IMG/VR virus record: IMGVR_UViG_3300021185_001461
Coordinates: 57,229 to 121,228 of that record
Length of the DNA stretch: 64,000 bases
Source of the DNA: a virus
Direction: 5' to 3' (one strand)
This document shows, one piece after another, positions 1 to 7,057 of the stretch. A model generated the notes under the pieces. The model saw only the letters and a program-made list of their open reading frames with translations, did not search any database and had not been told where the DNA came from. The position numbers and the translations under genes are program-made. Every line of letters starts with the position of its first letter. The first letter of the stretch is position 1.

Positions 1-1640
1 GTAATTGTTTTTGTACTTAATCCGCCTGGTGCGTTTGGCACTGCATTAACTTGAAAAGTTAAGCTGGCCGAATCTGTTTGAGCTGTTATATCTGGAGTAC
101 CTGTTGCAGTAAAATCTAATTGATAGTTACCAGGTGTTACTCCTGTAAAATCATGTTGGACACTGTTTAGTCCTGCTTCATTGTCATTAGCACTGCCATC
201 GTTCCAATCGTATTCATGATTGTCACCATTTTCACTTGTGTTGTTTACAGTAACTAATGCTCTGTTTACGCCGTTATAATCTACGCCATCATAAACATCA
301 TATATGTTATCGCCGTTACGGTCTGAAACTGTATCAGCACTACCTGAGATGTTAGCTCTAACATCTGGTTCTACATGAATTACAAAGTCTGTACTTTCAA
401 AAGGACTGCTAGTGTGATTACTTACAACTTGTAAGTTACCTGTATAATCTGCTGGCGTACTATTATTTGAAAGTGTGTACTTGTGTGTTATTGTTCTTCC
501 GGTATCACCGCTTTGATTACTTCCTGCGTTTACTGTTGTAATTGTTCCATCACCAAAATCCCATCTATAAGTTGTTCCATATGTACTGTAACTTCCTATA
601 GTATTTTCAGTGTTGTTAGTAAATGTTACTGTTAATCCTGCATTTGATTCTTCATTAATACCTGTTGTAATATTTGAAGTAGTATCAGGTGTATGGTCAT
701 CATATATTTTATACGAAGCATCATCATCAAGTGGGAGTATTGATGGCGTAGCTGTGCTATGACTGTCTAATGTTAGTGTAACGGTTCTTTGTACTTCTGC
801 TTCTGTACTAAGAGCAAACGTGTGAGACAATCGTCCTCCGCCTACACCGCCTGCTACACTATCGCTATTAATAACATCATCTGCGGAACCATCACCCCAA
901 TCCCATGTGTATTGAATTACTGCTCCTGATGTGTTAGTTGTTGTATTTTCGAAATAGACAGTATCGCCATCATCCCAATATGTAATTGCGTTGCCACCAG
1001 TTGGTGCATCGTATACTACAAATGAAACTGCTGGATCGCCTGTAAAAATTGTTATATAATCTTCTCTTATTTTAGTAGAAGTTGAACCTGTTCCAGATCC
1101 ATTATTATTAAAAGCCGTTACTGTTACATCAAACGGGCTTCCTGTGTTAGTTGAATAGGTATGAGTTGGAGTTGAATCTGTTGTTGCAGTTGTTGAGGAA
1201 CCATCGCCCCAATTAATAGTATATCTGTTTGGATTTCCGTCAGCAGTAATAGTAAGAGTAGAAGTTAGACCTGCGCCGCCTGTAACAATGTTAGCAGTAA
1301 AATCAACGCCTTTAACAAATGTATTATTCTGTACGTTTAGAAGTGCTTCGTTAATATCATCAATAGCATCACCTACTGTTGTAGTACTTAACCATCCTTC
1401 AATTGCACCGTCTGTCCAACTACTGTCTGAACTTACACCTAATGTTAAATCAATAGCATTACTACCACCACTATTTGCTTCTAGGTATGCTTTTGTTACA
1501 AGATCTTGTTGATCTACTGGATCAGATGCGTTTTTAACAATCTTCGCTGAAACATCAATATTACTTGTGGATCCTGCATCTAATATTAGGTCAGATTCTG
1601 ATTTAATTTTATCTGCCTGATGATTTATGTTTATAGCCAA
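1..1640 (-). CDS. PKD-repeat virion/fibre-like protein (3' end beyond window)
   Basis: An open frame reads leftward from about 1640 to the window edge without a stop, giving at least 545 residues. At least four PKD-like repeats are visible, each with a W/F-G/N-D-G-S/T core, near 1205, 890, 550 and 200. PKD domains are beta-sandwich modules common in surface and carbohydrate-binding proteins. No in-frame ATG lies near the 5' end. The likeliest start is TTG at 1640-1638, with AGGA about ten bases upstream and a late promoter 43 bases upstream. The N-terminal part is low-complexity and resembles a fibre stalk. The gene ends the leftward structural block, so I infer a tail-fibre or capsid-decoration role. 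The exact family is unknown and the protein is truncated only by the window. Confidence 0.7.
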   Translation of the reverse strand, partial: MAININHQADKIKSESDLILDAGSTSNIDVSAKIVKNASDPVDQQDLVTKAYLEANSGGSNAIDLTLGVSSDSSWTDGAIEGWLSTTTVGDAIDDINEALLNVQNNTFVKGVDFTANIVTGGAGLTSTLTITADGNPNRYTINWGDGSSTTATTDSTPTHTYSTNTGSPFDVTVTAFNNNGSGTGSTSTKIREDYITIFTGDPAVSFVVYDAPTGGNAITYWDDGDTVYFENTTTNTSGAVIQYTWDWGDGSADDVINSDSVAGGVGGGRLSHTFALSTEAEVQRTVTLTLDSHSTATPSILPLDDDASYKIYDDHTPDTTSNITTGINEESNAGLTVTFTNNTENTIGSYSTYGTTYRWDFGDGTITTVNAGSNQSGDTGRTITHKYTLSNNSTPADYTGNLQVVSNHTSSPFESTDFVIHVEPDVRANISGSADTVSDRNGDNIYDVYDGVDYNGVNRALVTVNNTSENGDNHEYDWNDGSANDNEAGLNSVQHDFTGVTPGNYQLDFTATGTPDITAQTDSASLTFQVNAVPNAPGGLSTKTI

Positions 1641-1682
1641 CTTCTTCTATTCCTCACAATTTCGCTTCGCTCTTGCGTTTTT

Positions 1683-1691
1683 GTATTTATT
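1683..1691 (-). promoter_or_regulatory. T4-type late promoter (AATAAATAC)
   Basis: The minus strand reads AATAAATAC, one mismatch from the T4 late consensus TATAAATA. It lies 43 bases before the TTG start of the PKD protein and just after the stop of the preceding gene. Confidence 0.6.
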
Positions 1692-1711
1692 TTGTTTTTT
1701 CTAGCTTTGCT

Positions 1712-2311
1712 TTATGCTATGCTAGAACCATAAACAGAAAGAATAGACCAACCAGAACTTGTATAAATTAAATCTATACTTTGTCCTGCTGTTGTAAAAG
1801 ATATTGTATTAAAACCATTTGCAGTATCCGGTGTTACAACTACTGTACCACTTGGTGCTGATATAACAACTATTGTTTTTCTTTCACCTACTTCTCCATT
1901 TGCTAAACTTAATGCCAAATCAGTACTTACATCTATATACAACATTCCTGTTGTGCTAGAAGATGCTGAGTTTGTTACTGATTGCGGTATTGTTACTGCT
2001 TTTTGAGAATAAGATGTATTCCAAGGTTTTATAGTGCTACCTATGTTATATATGATCCCAGAGGCTGTGTTTGGAATAACATGGCTGCTTATATTGGCAT
2101 TTATTGCCAATGAGCCTCCTCCATTGCCTAGTGATATAACATCTCCGTTTACTAAAAGAGTTCCACCTACATACATATTTCCTGATGTATAATGGCCTCC
2201 TTTAATATGAAGTGCTGCACCTACTGGATCAACAGGAGATACGCTAACGTCTAATGCATTAGTGCTTTCAATTACTAGTGTTCCAGAATCTGGGTTAATG
2301 TGTGATGACAT
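1712..2311 (-). CDS. fibre-like virion structural protein, 199 aa
   Basis: The protein has 199 residues and is rich in Gly, Ser, Thr, Val and Ile, with short beta-strand patterns and almost no charged helices. That composition is typical of phage fibre or short-tail-spike proteins. The central part (about residues 30-75) has GG-turns like the repeated strands of fibre shafts. I do not recognise a specific family. It has its own late promoter 36 bases upstream and a purine-rich ribosome site (AGGAAG, AGGAAA). It lies directly before the PKD protein, so the two may form parts of one appendage. Confidence 0.7.
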   Translation of the reverse strand: MSSHINPDSGTLVIESTNALDVSVSPVDPVGAALHIKGGHYTSGNMYVGGTLLVNGDVISLGNGGGSLAINANISSHVIPNTASGIIYNIGSTIKPWNTSYSQKAVTIPQSVTNSASSSTTGMLYIDVSTDLALSLANGEVGERKTIVVISAPSGTVVVTPDTANGFNTISFTTAGQSIDLIYTSSGWSILSVYGSSIA

Positions 2312-2346
2312 AATACTTTTTCCTACTACTTCCTATTATTATATAT

Positions 2347-2355
2347 GTATTTATC
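2347..2355 (-). promoter_or_regulatory. T4-type late promoter (GATAAATAC)
   Basis: The minus strand reads GATAAATAC. The predicted start of transcription is near 2342, leaving a 30-base leader with a ribosome site before the ATG at 2311. Confidence 0.65.
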
Positions 2356-2385
2356 AAAGACAGAGAGTTTTTGCTGCTCAAAGAA

Positions 2386-2407
2386 AAAGACGCTCTAAAG
2401 CGCCTTT
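2386..2407 (-). terminator. bidirectional rho-independent terminator
   Basis: A nine-pair stem (AAAGACGCT with AGCGCCTTT, one G-U pair) closes a four-base loop and is flanked by A/T runs on both sides, so it can work in either direction. On the minus strand it closes the transcript that would start near 2628. Confidence 0.65.
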
Positions 2408-2408
2408 T

Positions 2409-2628
2409 AAAAAATAAGCAAAATAGGTAGGACTCGGTTATACCTACAAGCACGTACACAGAATACCATTCTATCACGCACAACCTAGTTCCGCTCGGTA
2501 GAGCAATGTGATCCTTAGTCTCTCAACCTCGAACCTGGGTACCACCCCTAACTAGTCAAGTTCGACCCTTCTGGTAAAGGCCTCTTCCTTGCACTATAAA
2601 CAAAAGTTAATTATTCTCTTGTTGCTAT
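2409..2628 (-). ncRNA. candidate structured non-coding RNA downstream of the capsid gene
   Basis: This 220-base stretch has no credible gene. On the minus strand it starts just after a sigma-70-type promoter and ends at a terminator. It contains several short stems, including a six-pair TCGAAC/GTTCGA stem (2560-2565 with 2529-2534), GGGT/ACCC, AGAAT/ATTCT and GTAGG/CCTAC. Pieces resemble tRNA arms (GGTTCGA, GGTAGAGCA), but no cloverleaf can be completed on either strand. It could be a degenerate tRNA-like RNA or an unrelated phage small RNA. The unit structure is seen; the function is unknown. Confidence 0.4.
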
Positions 2629-2634
2629 GTACTT

Positions 2635-2663
2635 AATATACAACGTTTTTGCATAAAGGTCAA
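2635..2663 (-). promoter_or_regulatory. sigma-70-type promoter for the 2.4-2.6 kb RNA
   Basis: The minus strand carries TTGACC, a 17-base spacer and TATATT. It lies after the stop of the 50-residue basic protein and points into a gene-free stretch. Confidence 0.55.
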
Positions 2664-2681
2664 CCTTTTTTTTAAAAAAAA

Positions 2682-2834
2682 TTAAATTTTTTGTAATCTA
2701 GGGTCTGATGCAAGAATATTCTTGTCAGCACGTGGTCTTGACAATGGTCTTTGCAGTTGTTTTTTGTGAATTGCTTTGTGTGATCGTTTAGTACGCTCTT
2801 TTTTACGAGCTATTTCGAAGTCTCTATGATTCAT
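2682..2834 (-). CDS. small very basic protein, 50 aa
   Basis: This short frame begins with ATG preceded by AAGGAAG at good spacing. It encodes 50 residues dominated by Lys, Arg and His (N-terminus MNHRDFEIARKKERTKRSHK) and has no hydrophobic core. It follows the capsid gene and its terminator. Such a composition suggests a nucleic-acid-binding or internal head protein, but no family is recognised. The clean ribosome site and strong lysine/arginine bias support a real gene despite its size. Confidence 0.6.
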   Translation of the reverse strand: MNHRDFEIARKKERTKRSHKAIHKKQLQRPLSRPRADKNILASDPRLQKI

Positions 2835-2911
2835 AACACTCTTCCTTTTAAAGTTAAGTGCGTTCCTTCGCTAGTGCTACTTCCGTCCTAATTTAGGATG
2901 AACGTGAGAAA

Positions 2912-2939
2912 AAAATAGGCCCAATAAAGGGCCTATTTT
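2912..2939 (-). terminator. rho-independent terminator after the major capsid gene
   Basis: The stem TAGGCCC/GGGCCTA (2916-2922 with 2929-2935) has a six-base loop and a T-run on the minus strand, 29 bases past the end of the capsid gene. Confidence 0.85.
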
Positions 2940-2967
2940 CATATTGAATATGTATTCTAGTAAAATA

Positions 2968-4131
2968 TTACTGGAATGACAAGTTACCTGAGTTAACATC
3001 AATTTTAGATAGGTAATCAGCTGCGTTACCAAGAGATGAAGCTTGGTTGTTTAGCTCAACATAACCATAACGTGTCATAAATGATACTGTTGGTTCGAAT
3101 GTTGCCGGATCTAATACTGTGCCTGAGCTCATTAGTGGGATGTATGGGCAGTAAAATGCTGCTGCATCAATCTCACCGTCGCCTTTATAGCCAACTAGTA
3201 CTGGAGCATTATCTGCCGCGTACTGGTCAACAAAAACACGCATAGTGCCGTTCAAAGTACCAACAAATTTAGTGTTAGTTGGAGCTTCGAATGGTCCTTC
3301 AGTTGTTCTTGCGAACGCTGAAGTTGTTGCACTTTGTAGTACAGTTAACATTGTTGGTGAAATAACAACGTAGTTACCTGCGCCTCTACGTGTACGTGCT
3401 GCGATTAAGTTAGCTGATCTGTTAATAAGAACTGCCAACGCCGCATGCTGGTCTCCAACAAACGTTGCTGTACCAGAAACGTTACCCTGGTCATATGTGT
3501 CTGTTGCCGTACCCGCTAATGTGCGAAGTGAAGTTAAAACTTCTTGATCAATCTCAGCAGTAATTTCTTGTGCAAGTGCTTGCATAATTTCTGCTTCAAC
3601 GTCTAGACCGTGCATTGAATTAGCATCTTGTGCCGCTTCAAAAGTCCAACGTGCTGATAATTTACGTGTTTTCGCTTCAACAGTTTGTTTCAATACTTGG
3701 ATTGAAAGCTTCTTACCAGCTTCTGCCTCTAGTGCTGAAGTTGAAGTTGCTGTACCGTTTGATGCGTCACCTGAGTAACCTTTTGCAATTGCGAAAGGTG
3801 ATAGTGCTTCATCACCAGCTGTTACGCCAGCTGCTGTTTGGCCATATCTTACTCTTAATGTGTGAATTTGTCCTACTGGACCTGTCATAGGTTGTACACC
3901 TACTAGTTCGTTTGCGATAACTGTTGGCATCACACGACGAATAACTGGAAGAATCACTTTGTTAAGTGATGCTACGTTACCTGCCATAGTTGTGCCAGCA
4001 TTAGCTGATTCTGAAAGGTAGCCCTTAGTGTTTTCTAGGACTGATTCCATTACAACCTTTTTGTTACCTTCTAAGCCATCTGTAAGGGCGTCTTTTGTAA
4101 CGTCCCAATTTTCAAATAGATTCTGTGTCAT
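2968..4131 (-). CDS. gp23: major capsid protein, gp23 family
   Basis: This is the T4-type major capsid protein that builds the hexamers of the head shell. The conserved N-terminal block at about residues 50-95 (asparagine-valine-alanine-serine-leucine-asparagine onward to the PMTGPVGQIHTLRVRYG segment) is characteristic of gp23. At 387 residues it is shorter than T4 gp23 (521), suggesting a reduced insertion domain. A likely gp21 cleavage site of the form L-S-E|S lies after residue 41. It follows gp22 by 12 bases with a GGAG-type ribosome site and is closed by a strong terminator. It is the last member of the gp21-gp22-gp23 head cassette in the T4 order. Confidence 0.95.
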   Translation of the reverse strand: MTQNLFENWDVTKDALTDGLEGNKKVVMESVLENTKGYLSESANAGTTMAGNVASLNKVILPVIRRVMPTVIANELVGVQPMTGPVGQIHTLRVRYGQTAAGVTAGDEALSPFAIAKGYSGDASNGTATSTSALEAEAGKKLSIQVLKQTVEAKTRKLSARWTFEAAQDANSMHGLDVEAEIMQALAQEITAEIDQEVLTSLRTLAGTATDTYDQGNVSGTATFVGDQHAALAVLINRSANLIAARTRRGAGNYVVISPTMLTVLQSATTSAFARTTEGPFEAPTNTKFVGTLNGTMRVFVDQYAADNAPVLVGYKGDGEIDAAAFYCPYIPLMSSGTVLDPATFEPTVSFMTRYGYVELNNQASSLGNAADYLSKIDVNSGNLSFQ

Positions 4132-4143
4132 TTGGAATTCTCC

Positions 4144-5241
4144 TTAGTTGATTCCTGCTAACTTTTTAAGGTTAATAATTTCGGCTTTACTATCAGTTTC
4201 CTGAGTCGTGTCTGCCTTGTTACCGGTAATCTCAGTCTTCTGAGATTCTGTTAGTTTTTGTGACTTAACTGGGCTTGATTCGTTTAATACTGTTGGTAAG
4301 TATTTGTTGAATTGAGCTTTAAGTTTACTTGTGCTTACGCTTTCAAGTAAATTGTTCATTAATTCACGCTTATCTTTAGATAGTGGAGACATAAGTTCAG
4401 TCATAACTGCCTCACGCTCACGGCTTTCATTGATCTTCGCAACTTGTTTTTCTGCTACATCAATCTTTGCCTCTCTATCTGCAATTTCTTTTTGTGATTC
4501 GTCAAGTTGACTTTTCACATCTGAAAGTTCTTTTGAAAGTTTTGAAATGTGTGTTCCTTCAGCTATATGAGAACTCATAAACTCAGCTGCAAAAGTTTCG
4601 AACAATTTACGTCCGAACATATTTTCTTTTGCTTGCTTGATGTCTTCTTTCAACGTACCTAATTCTGTTGACAATGTTGTATCAACAATACTAGCTAGTT
4701 TGCCAGAAGCTTTGTTTATAAAGTCTTCTTTTGCTTTAGTGATCATTTCTTTACCTTCCGCGACAAGTTTTACCTTTTGTTCAATAAGGTCTTTCTTATC
4801 ACTATGGAATTCATTAAGTTCTGAAGTAAGTTGTTCCATCACAAAATCTTCTAGCTTCTCAAAGTTGCCTTCTTGTAGCTTTCTGTCTTTGCGTAGTTCT
4901 GTAATTTCCTTGTTAAGCGTTTCCATAACAAACTTATCAAGTATTTCTGCATGTTGCGAAATTTGACGTTTATACTCAACTTGAGCTTCTACTGCCGCTT
5001 TTTTGTCCGCTGCAAATTCTTTCAATTCGGTATTAATCGTATCTGATACCATGGCATCTAGTGCTTCCACCATTGATGTCTTATCAGTTTCGTACCTGTT
5101 AGCGAATTCTTCACGTAATTCAGCAGTGATCTCTTCACGAGCTTCTGTTAAACGTTCTTCCCATGCTTCTGAAAGTGTTGAACGCACTTCCTCAGAAAGG
5201 ACTTCGGAACTTAGGAGTTGTTCTATTGCATTATTAGCCAT
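4144..5241 (-). CDS. gp22: prohead scaffold protein, gp22-like
   Basis: This 365-residue protein is almost entirely Glu/Lys/Ala-rich with long heptad-like coiled-coil segments from about residue 10 to 300. That is typical of the T4 gp22 internal scaffold, which shapes the prohead and is then cut up by gp21. Sequence identity within scaffolds is usually low, so the call rests on composition and on its place between gp21 and gp23. The start codon follows the gp21 stop directly. T4 gp22 is 269 residues, so this version is longer. Confidence 0.85.
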   Translation of the reverse strand: MANNAIEQLLSSEVLSEEVRSTLSEAWEERLTEAREEITAELREEFANRYETDKTSMVEALDAMVSDTINTELKEFAADKKAAVEAQVEYKRQISQHAEILDKFVMETLNKEITELRKDRKLQEGNFEKLEDFVMEQLTSELNEFHSDKKDLIEQKVKLVAEGKEMITKAKEDFINKASGKLASIVDTTLSTELGTLKEDIKQAKENMFGRKLFETFAAEFMSSHIAEGTHISKLSKELSDVKSQLDESQKEIADREAKIDVAEKQVAKINESREREAVMTELMSPLSKDKRELMNNLLESVSTSKLKAQFNKYLPTVLNESSPVKSQKLTESQKTEITGNKADTTQETDSKAEIINLKKLAGIN

Positions 5242-5871
5242 CTAGCTTCTCCTAATGTTTAGTTTTTCAATGAACTTTAATACTTCCTTCTGGAGGTATG
5301 TTTCGGCTAAATTATCGTCTTTTGCCGCAGCAGCAACGTCAAGTAAGATGTTACCACGATGACCATTCATAATTTGTTCATATAAAGGATCTGGGTAGGC
5401 ATCTGGTGCACTTGGGTTAGCAACAATATCAACAGTTTGTATTTCAAAATCACTGACATTACCGCTTTCTGCTACATTACCACTACCTCTTGACGAAACG
5501 CCAAGTTTTACTCCATTCTCTAATAGGGTTTTACAAATATTTCCCATCGGAGTAGGTAGCAATTTTAAACGACCATAACCGTCTTGACCGTCCATCCACA
5601 TTTTTTCAATCATGTGAGATACACGGTCTAAATTAACTTGCAAATCATCTGGATGATCTGCTTCGCCTAATACTGAATAACCAGTTTCAATTTTTTCTTG
5701 TATTGCCTTAACGGCTTTTGAAATTTCATTAACTGGATAAACTCTACTATTCTGATTACGCTTGTCACCTTGTACAAAGATACCTTGCATAAACAAGTTC
5801 TTACCTTCCTGATCTGACTCAGTAATGATTTTCGCTTGATCATAACTTAGATTCTCTTTAAGTGTAAGCAT
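5242..5871 (-). CDS. gp21: prohead core protease, gp21
   Basis: This 209-residue serine protease matures the prohead by cutting scaffold and capsid proteins. The expected catalytic surroundings are visible: His73 in GEADHP, the serine motif GVSSRGSG around residues 124-131, and the D-I-V-A-N-P-S motif near 148-154. Its length matches T4 gp21 (212). It lies between the acidic core protein and the scaffold, with almost no spacing on either side. It is the best-supported enzyme of the head cassette. Confidence 0.93.
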   Translation of the reverse strand: MLTLKENLSYDQAKIITESDQEGKNLFMQGIFVQGDKRNQNSRVYPVNEISKAVKAIQEKIETGYSVLGEADHPDDLQVNLDRVSHMIEKMWMDGQDGYGRLKLLPTPMGNICKTLLENGVKLGVSSRGSGNVAESGNVSDFEIQTVDIVANPSAPDAYPDPLYEQIMNGHRGNILLDVAAAAKDDNLAETYLQKEVLKFIEKLNIRRS

Positions 5872-5873
5872 AA

Positions 5874-6728
5874 TTAGTTACTCTTGCCTTTTTTCTCAGC
5901 GCCGTGTCCTTTTGGTTCTGCTTTAAGATCGCCTGCCTCTTGTGGGCCAGTTACGTTCATATCTTTAGCATCGCCTGTTAGACCTTTTTTTGCACCTTCT
6001 GAAGATTTCTTAGACATGTCTACTGCTTTGCCGCCCATGTCGTTCTTACCTGCAACTGGTGACGCTTTACCGTCATCGCCTGCTGGCATACTTACTGGAG
6101 CTGCTTTTAGTTCTGCACCTTCTTCGATTTCTTCTGAGTCTTCATCAGTTTCAGCATCAGTTTCTTCAATTACTGGAGATACTGCTTCTTCCATTTCTGG
6201 TTCCATTTCTGGTTCCATTTCTGGTTCCATTTCTGGCATAGCTTCTTCTTCTGAATCACCCATTACTTTGGCAAATTCTGCTTTAAGATCAGCTAGTGCG
6301 TCTTCGACGTTTACTAACTTATCTTCAATTTCTTCATGCTCTTCTTCGTGATCGTCTGTTTCACCGTCACTGTCGAAGTCCATGTCGCCATCTTCATCAG
6401 ATAGTTCCATTTCAGCTTCTGGCTCTGTTAGCTCAGATTCAGGTGCGTCTTCGCCCTCTTCATCTTCGCCGTACATTTCCTCGGCTTTAATTTCCTCATC
6501 GTCTTCTTCGATGTCGTCGATAAAGTCATCAGCTTTTTCTCCGCCGATCGCTTCATCTATTTCTTCTTCCGCTACTTCATCTTCAACAACTTCGTCAGCT
6601 TCGACTAGGTCATTCCAGATTTCACGTGCTTTTTCTACGAATGCTTCGTGTAATAAATCAGAAGCTTTTGCTTCTTCACCATTAACTAGGCTTTCTATCA
6701 CTTTAATATAACGTTCGCGAGTACTCAT
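5874..6728 (-). CDS. acidic prohead core-type protein
   Basis: This 284-residue protein starts with a short helical domain (about residues 1-45) and continues as a very acidic tail, mostly Glu and Asp, then a lysine/glycine-rich C-terminus. The ATG at 6728 is preferred over an upstream one at 6785 because AAGGAG lies eight bases before it and a late promoter lies upstream. It sits between portal and protease, where T4 places its prohead core proteins gp67 and gp68, so a core or internal head role is inferred. It contains a four-copy E-P-E-M repeat. True homology to gp67/gp68 cannot be shown by eye. Confidence 0.75.
   Translation of the reverse strand: MSTRERYIKVIESLVNGEEAKASDLLHEAFVEKAREIWNDLVEADEVVEDEVAEEEIDEAIGGEKADDFIDDIEEDDEEIKAEEMYGEDEEGEDAPESELTEPEAEMELSDEDGDMDFDSDGETDDHEEEHEEIEDKLVNVEDALADLKAEFAKVMGDSEEEAMPEMEPEMEPEMEPEMEEAVSPVIEETDAETDEDSEEIEEGAELKAAPVSMPAGDDGKASPVAGKNDMGGKAVDMSKKSSEGAKKGLTGDAKDMNVTGPQEAGDLKAEPKGHGAEKKGKSN
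6191..6238 (-). repeat. 12-bp tandem repeat, four copies
   Basis: The unit CCATTTCTGGTT is repeated four times (the last copy ends CA) inside the acidic core protein gene and encodes the four-residue unit E-P-E-M. The unit is a multiple of three, so copy-number change would keep the frame. Confidence 0.9.
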
Positions 6729-6761
6729 TTGACATTCTCCTTTATCGAGGTTATAACACAT

Positions 6762-6770
6762 GTATTTAGT
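6762..6770 (-). promoter_or_regulatory. late promoter-like element (ACTAAATAC)
   Basis: The minus strand reads ACTAAATAC just upstream of the ATG at 6728. It restarts transcription after the terminator at 6798-6829, so the head cassette is a separate unit from the portal gene. Confidence 0.5.
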
Positions 6771-6797
6771 CTTACTGCTAGGCAAGATATCTTAAAT

Positions 6798-6829
6798 ACA
6801 AAAAAAACCGCGGTTTTGATGCCACGGTT
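6798..6829 (-). terminator. rho-independent terminator after portal unit
   Basis: The eight-pair stem AACCGTGG/CCGCGGTT (one T-G pair) has an eight-base loop and is followed by a run of eight T on the minus strand. Confidence 0.85.
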
Positions 6830-6862
6830 AGGGTTTTATGCATTATAAGTGTATATTACTTA

Positions 6863-7057
6863 CTATGCTTCGGGGCTAGCGCCGTACTGTAGTTGCACAT
6901 CTTCTATCTTATCTGCATGCTCACTACGAGTCATTTCGCGTCTATTACGCATTTTATTTAGATGTTTTAGCGTCAATTTAGGTCTACGAGTATCATCCTC
7001 GTCCCATTTATTGAAGTTATCATCTTGTTCGTTTTGTGCTAATTCATTAAATCGCAT
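6863..7057 (-). CDS. small charged protein between portal and core genes, 64 aa
   Basis: The start at 7057 is chosen because AGGAG lies nine bases upstream; an upstream in-frame ATG at 7081 has no such site. The 64-residue product is hydrophilic, rich in Asp, Glu, Arg and Lys, with no membrane segment. It overlaps the portal gene end by 11 bases, so it is translated with it. Its place matches that of small prohead core proteins such as T4 gp67, but no sequence signature confirms this. Confidence 0.7.
   Translation of the reverse strand: MRFNELAQNEQDDNFNKWDEDDTRRPKLTLKHLNKMRNRREMTRSEHADKIEDVQLQYGASPEA

Noticed and set aside
2295-2483. 62-residue minus-strand frame
   Set aside because: It crosses the terminator at 2386-2407 and has no ribosome site or protein-like pattern.
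2484-2600. tRNA-like pieces (GGTTCGA, GGTAGAGCA)
   Set aside because: The D-arm loop is only four bases and no acceptor, anticodon and T-arm set fits on either strand. A tRNA call is not supported; only a generic RNA candidate is listed.
6059-6711. plus-strand serine/leucine-rich frames opposite the acidic core protein
   Set aside because: They are reverse reads of Glu/Asp-rich codons, with no ribosome sites, and are shadows of the true gene.
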